Shown: piece by piece, positions 5,827 through 8,120 of the stretch
Numbering within the stretch: the stretch's first letter is position 1
How the letters are laid out: each line of letters opens with the position of its first letter
Origin: Bin22 sp034428635
GTDB taxonomy: Bacteria; Chloroflexota; Dehalococcoidia; Lucifugimonadales; UBA3495
DNA length: 8,120 bases
Direction: 5' to 3'
Assembly (NCBI GenBank): GCA_034428635.1
Contig: DAOUHR010000030.1
Location: 1 to 8,120, forward strand
Notes under the pieces: model-generated
Seen by the model: the letters and a program-made list of their open reading frames with translations, nothing else
Told to the model about the DNA's origin: nothing
The model's database searches: none
Program-made: the position numbers and the translations under genes

Positions 5827-6754
5827 TGGCGCCTCCAGAATTGGCCAGGGTTTCGCGGGTATTCGCCACGTCTTGATTTATCTGTTCAACCAGCGCTTCT
5901 AGGCTGGAAAAAGTCTCTTGGTCCCGCAGCTTGTCTACAAACTCGACCTCAAGCTGCTGTCCGTAGAGATCGCCGTCGAAGTCCAAGATGTAAACTTCCA
6001 CCAGTCGTTCGCTCAGGCCGAAGGTAGGGCGCACTCCGATACTGGTCGCTGAGGGACGGCGTTCGCCGTCCACCAGCGCCCACGTGGCGTAGATGCCGTC
6101 TGCAGGATGGGCCATAGTCTTGCTTACGTTCACGTTGGCAGTCGGGAATCCCAGGGTACGCCCCCGCCGGTCGCCAGTAACCACCGGGCCGGCTAGCGAA
6201 AAGGCGCGGCCCAGCAGGTGGTTGGATTCTGCCACCTCGCCGTCGTTCAGCCGCTGTCGGATTACGCGGCTCTTGACCAGCAGACCGTCAAGTAGGAGAG
6301 GCTCCACGATTTCTACTGAAAAGCCCAGTTCCTCGCCCAGTTCTCCCAGTCTTGCCGAGTTTCCTTCCCGGTCTCGTCCCAGGGCGAAGTCTGAACCAAT
6401 GACTAGGCCCTTCATTCGCAGCTTTTCCTGGAGCAGTCTCACAAATTCCCTGGCCGACAATTGGGCGAGTTCTTCGGTAAAATCCAGCGAAACGATCTGC
6501 TCTACGCCCTTTTCACGAATCAGCTCTTCCTTGCGTTCCAGGGTAGTGATCTGGGACACTTGGCGTCCCGGCTGGAGAACCGTGACAGGGTGATTGGCGA
6601 AGGTGATTACGGTGGGCTGGTAGGCAGTTCCCGCCGCGGCAATGAGGTGTTGGAGGAGGTGGCCATGGCCCAGATGAACTCCATCAAATACGCCTATGGT
6701 TATCACCGTTTCCCGTTCCGGAGAAACGCGGTCAAGCCGCTGGCGAAAGTTCAT
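5816..6754 (-). CDS. ribF: Bifunctional riboflavin kinase / FAD synthetase
   Basis: This enzyme phosphorylates riboflavin to FMN and then adenylylates FMN to FAD. The 312 residues have the usual two-domain order and length. The N-terminal FAD synthetase (nucleotidyltransferase) domain carries GVFDGVHLGH (21-30), TFANHP (51-56), GSDFALGRDREG (120-131) and a KSRVIRQRL segment (161-169) in place of the common SSTxIR. The C-terminal riboflavin kinase domain (about 184-300) has GDRRGRTLGFPTAN (194-207), SIGVRPTF (238-245) and VEVYILDFDGDLYG (252-265), whose Glu253 is the expected catalytic base. ATG at 6754 opens the frame; the nearest purine-rich site (AGGA) is 12 bases away, a rather loose spacing. 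It is the promoter-proximal gene of the ribF-tyrS pair. There is no FMN riboswitch in the short leader, so control by FMN is not supported by the sequence. Confidence 0.95.
   Translation of the reverse strand: MNFRQRLDRVSPERETVITIGVFDGVHLGHGHLLQHLIAAAGTAYQPTVITFANHPVTVLQPGRQVSQITTLERKEELIREKGVEQIVSLDFTEELAQLSAREFVRLLQEKLRMKGLVIGSDFALGRDREGNSARLGELGEELGFSVEIVEPLLLDGLLVKSRVIRQRLNDGEVAESNHLLGRAFSLAGPVVTGDRRGRTLGFPTANVNVSKTMAHPADGIYATWALVDGERRPSATSIGVRPTFGLSERLVEVYILDFDGDLYGQQLEVEFVDKLRDQETFSSLEALVEQINQDVANTRETLANSGGANGP
5832..5836 (-). promoter_or_regulatory. Strong tyrS ribosome binding site inside ribF
   Basis: GGAGG on the minus strand, five bases before the tyrS ATG, lies within the last codons of ribF. 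It fixes the tyrS start and the 11-base gene overlap. Confidence 0.7.
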
Positions 6755-7032
6755 CGTGACTCTATATCCTGAGGTACAGCACTCTGAAGCGCTGTAGGGA
6801 CTGGAGGGAGCGCTTTGCTATCGTTTCGGATACTAGCATAGGCCCCTAGGAGCGTCAACAGGATTTCGCTGCCATTAAACACTGGTTTCAATGCGGGAGG
6901 CAGGTGCAAGAGCTGAGTCGACGGGCCGCGGCTGATCATTATTTCTTGTGCAAAAGCTACCGCCCGTTTAACATTAGCGCTAGTTTGAACCAGATGCCTT
7001 TGAGCGATTGATAAAACTTGATGGAGGCTCAA
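6751..7032 (-). CDS. Possible small ORF overlapping ribF by ATGA
   Basis: A 93-codon open frame begins with TTG at 7032 and ends with a TGA that shares ATGA with the ribF start (6754-6751). That junction is typical of translationally coupled genes. Against it: no Shine-Dalgarno precedes the TTG, the internal ATG (residue 32) also lacks one, third codon positions are much less GC-rich than in the neighbours, and the best ribF promoter lies inside it. I recognise no family, motif, signal peptide or membrane helix. It may be plain intergenic DNA that happens to stay open. It fills nearly all of the spacer between ribF and the cupin gene. Confidence 0.18.
   Translation of the reverse strand: MSLHQVLSIAQRHLVQTSANVKRAVAFAQEIMISRGPSTQLLHLPPALKPVFNGSEILLTLLGAYASIRNDSKALPPVPTALQSAVPQDIESR
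6787..6815 (-). other. Stem-loop in the ribF leader
   Basis: AAGCGCT (6787-6793) and AGCGCTT (6809-6815) form a perfect 7-bp stem around a 15-base loop. If transcription starts near 6823, this hairpin occupies the first half of the leader. It is too short to be an FMN riboswitch, which needs a multi-helix junction well over 100 bases long. A role in RNA stability or attenuation is possible but unsupported. Confidence 0.35.
6830..6858 (-). promoter_or_regulatory. Candidate promoter of ribF-tyrS
   Basis: On the minus strand TTGACG (6858-6853, five of six matching the -35) is 17 bases from TAGTAT (6835-6830, four of six matching the -10). A TGC directly before the hexamer gives an extended -10. 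Spacing is optimal. Transcription would begin near 6823 and leave a leader of about 70 bases before ribF. This is the best promoter candidate in the window. Confidence 0.55.
7023..7027 (+). promoter_or_regulatory. Ribosome binding site fixing the cupin TTG start
   Basis: GGAGG at 7023-7027 is six bases before TTG at 7034. An in-frame TGA at 7019-7021 rules out any earlier start, and the first cupin domain needs the N-terminal residues, so TTG is the likely start. Confidence 0.7.
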
Positions 7033-7033
7033 T

Positions 7034-7726
7034 TTGGAACCAGTAATCAGGAATTACCGCGACCATTTCTCCCCTGGCAATGCGGCCAGGTTGATTAACA
7101 TAAACGACAACCCGCCCACTACCACTCTCAGTTACTCCCACATCCAGCCGGGGGAGACCAGCAGCCATCACATACACCCCTGGGAGCACGAGGTCTTTAT
7201 CATCAAGGGTTCCGGCACCCTAGTGTGCGACGGCGTCAACTACCCCGTCAAAGGCGGCGACGCTATCTATATCCCGCCCAACGTGGATCACTATACCCTG
7301 AATGACGGTGGGGAGGGCGACATCGAGCGGATCGAGATCAATCCCCTGCTGTCAACCAGGAGCGGCGGCGCGAAGAACAACGGTGGTTCCGGCACGGGCC
7401 GACCCCCGGTGATCAAGAACTTGGCCGACTTGGACACCAGCCCAGGCGCGGCCCGCCCAGTTCTCACCGAGAAAGACGGCGCCAAGCATTACTTGCTGGC
7501 CCATCGCGGAATGGCGGAAGGTGAGGTGAGTCCCGACCACACCCACGCCGGGGAGCACCTGGCTTACTTCCTTGAAGGCAGTTGCATCTTGACCTGCGAC
7601 GGTCAGGAATACACGGTAACCGAGGGGGATGCCATCCTGGTACCCCCAAATACCGCCCACGAATGGAGCCGAAGTTCGGGAGGGGTGGCTAACTGGCTGG
7701 TGTTCAATCCCGTCCGTAACGGCTAA
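7034..7726 (+). CDS. Two-domain cupin protein
   Basis: This 230-residue protein consists of two small cupin barrels joined by a Gly/Ser/Asn-rich linker (about 109-124). Cupin 1 carries motif 1 as GETSSHHIHPWEHE (40-53) and motif 2 as GDAIYIPPNVDH (75-86), giving His46, His48, Glu53 and His86 as likely metal ligands. Cupin 2 carries GEVSPDHTHAGEH (163-175) and GDAILVPPNTAH (198-209), giving His169, His171 and His209. Where cupin 1 has Glu53, cupin 2 aligns to Leu176, with Glu174/His175 just before, so the second metal site is altered or uses a different ligand. There is no signal peptide, so it is probably cytoplasmic. Cupins include dioxygenases, isomerases, sugar-binding and storage proteins, and the sequence alone does not name a substrate. 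It is transcribed away from ribF and converges on the acyl-CoA dehydrogenase gene. The start is TTG. Confidence 0.85.
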   Translation: MEPVIRNYRDHFSPGNAARLININDNPPTTTLSYSHIQPGETSSHHIHPWEHEVFIIKGSGTLVCDGVNYPVKGGDAIYIPPNVDHYTLNDGGEGDIERIEINPLLSTRSGGAKNNGGSGTGRPPVIKNLADLDTSPGAARPVLTEKDGAKHYLLAHRGMAEGEVSPDHTHAGEHLAYFLEGSCILTCDGQEYTVTEGDAILVPPNTAHEWSRSSGGVANWLVFNPVRNG

Positions 7727-7742
7727 AGGGCTAGCTAACCTT

Positions 7743-7780
7743 CCGCCCCGGTGCCTGGTTAGACCTGGTATTCGGGGCGG
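7743..7780. terminator. Possible hairpin between convergent genes
   Basis: CCGCCCCG (7743-7750) pairs perfectly with CGGGGCGG (7773-7780) over a 22-base loop, 16 bases after the cupin stop. It overlaps the last codons of the acyl-CoA dehydrogenase gene. Neither side has a proper T-tract, so termination is uncertain. The GC-rich arm on the dehydrogenase side is also coding. Confidence 0.25.
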
Positions 7781-8120
7781 CGCAGTAGTTGGCGGGCGAT
7801 GACCAACCGCAGGATTTCGTTGGTGCCTTCCCCAATAATCATCAGGGGGGCGTCCCGGTAGTATCGCTCAACCGGCGACTCCTTGATGTAGCCATAGCCG
7901 CCGTGGATGCGCATGGCCTCCATGGTTACTTCGCCGCAGATTTCGCTGGCGAACAGCTTGGCCATGCCAGTCTCCAGGTCCACTCTTTCGCCGGAGTCCT
8001 TCTTGGTCGCGGCGTCGTAGGTGAGGAGGCGGGCGGCCTGAATTTTGGTAGCCATATCGGCCAGCTTCAGCTGGATGGCTTGGTGCTGCGAAATGGGCGC
8101 TCCAAAGGTTTCCCGCTGTT
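7759..8120 (-). CDS. Acyl-CoA dehydrogenase, C-terminal part
   Basis: The frame is open to the right edge and ends with TAA at 7761-7759, giving the last 119 residues of a protein usually about 380 long. The visible part is the C-terminal helical domain of the FAD-dependent acyl-CoA dehydrogenases, which introduce an alpha-beta double bond into acyl-CoAs and pass electrons to electron-transfer flavoprotein. It opens at QRETFGAPISQHQAIQ and continues through AKLFASE, the signature RIHGGYGY and IIGEGTNEILRLVIAR. The Glu of GEGT (visible residue 97) aligns with the catalytic base of the short- and medium-chain group; isovaleryl-CoA dehydrogenase has no Glu here. Chain-length preference cannot be read from this piece. 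An ATG-like codon at 8055 is internal, not the start. Confidence 0.93.
   Translation of the reverse strand, partial: QRETFGAPISQHQAIQLKLADMATKIQAARLLTYDAATKKDSGERVDLETGMAKLFASEICGEVTMEAMRIHGGYGYIKESPVERYYRDAPLMIIGEGTNEILRLVIARQLLRRPEYQV

Noticed and set aside
6946..6974. Candidate cupin promoter TTGTGC-17-TAACAT (+)
   Set aside because: Only three and four of six bases match the consensus. A second option (TTGAAC at 6985) would start transcription on top of the Shine-Dalgarno, so I cannot place this promoter.
1..8120. CRISPR array, insertion sequence, prophage or defence gene cluster
   Set aside because: No regularly spaced repeats, transposase or integrase motifs, or terminal inverted repeats with target duplications are visible, and all recognised genes are housekeeping or metabolic.

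Overview
This is an ordinary bacterial chromosomal segment of moderately high GC with dense genes on both strands. I recognise six genes and one truncated tail of unknown function. The mix fits a free-living bacterium that degrades acyl-CoAs: a TyrZ-type tyrosyl-tRNA synthetase, an EF-G paralogue, a stand-alone acyl-CoA mutase large subunit, an acyl-CoA dehydrogenase, and GTAGGGGCG-type palindromic repeats. My best guess is Chloroflexota (Dehalococcoidia or SAR202-like). That is a weak inference from style and repeats; no rRNA or other marker is present.

Layout. Positions 3-230 (+) hold the C-terminal end of an unrecognised protein. Positions 231-544 are intergenic and unusually structured: two palindromic repeat units, three tandem decamers, a candidate promoter, and an inverted repeat next to the Shine-Dalgarno of the next gene. 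Positions 545-2593 (+) encode an EF-G-like translation GTPase. It converges on a methylmalonyl-CoA-mutase-family large subunit (2706-4370, -), with a hairpin terminator between them. Upstream of the mutase on the same strand lies an overlapping ribF-tyrS pair (6754 to 4612, -). A spacer of about 280 bases then separates ribF from a divergent two-domain cupin gene (7034-7726, +), which converges on the 3' end of an acyl-CoA dehydrogenase gene (7759-8120, -, cut by the window edge).

How the genes relate. ribF and tyrS overlap by 11 bases and are almost certainly one transcript, pairing FMN/FAD synthesis with tRNA-Tyr charging. The mutase has its own candidate promoter and terminator and looks monocistronic. 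The mutase and the acyl-CoA dehydrogenase (a FAD enzyme) would both act on acyl-CoAs, but they are not in one operon here.

I did not find a new defence, mobile or CRISPR-like system. The best observation is that the mutase carries the two residues that distinguish isobutyryl-CoA mutase from methylmalonyl-CoA mutase (Phe84 and Gln202), so the default family label is probably wrong about its substrate. Next are the altered GTPase centre of the EF-G paralogue and its structured upstream region.
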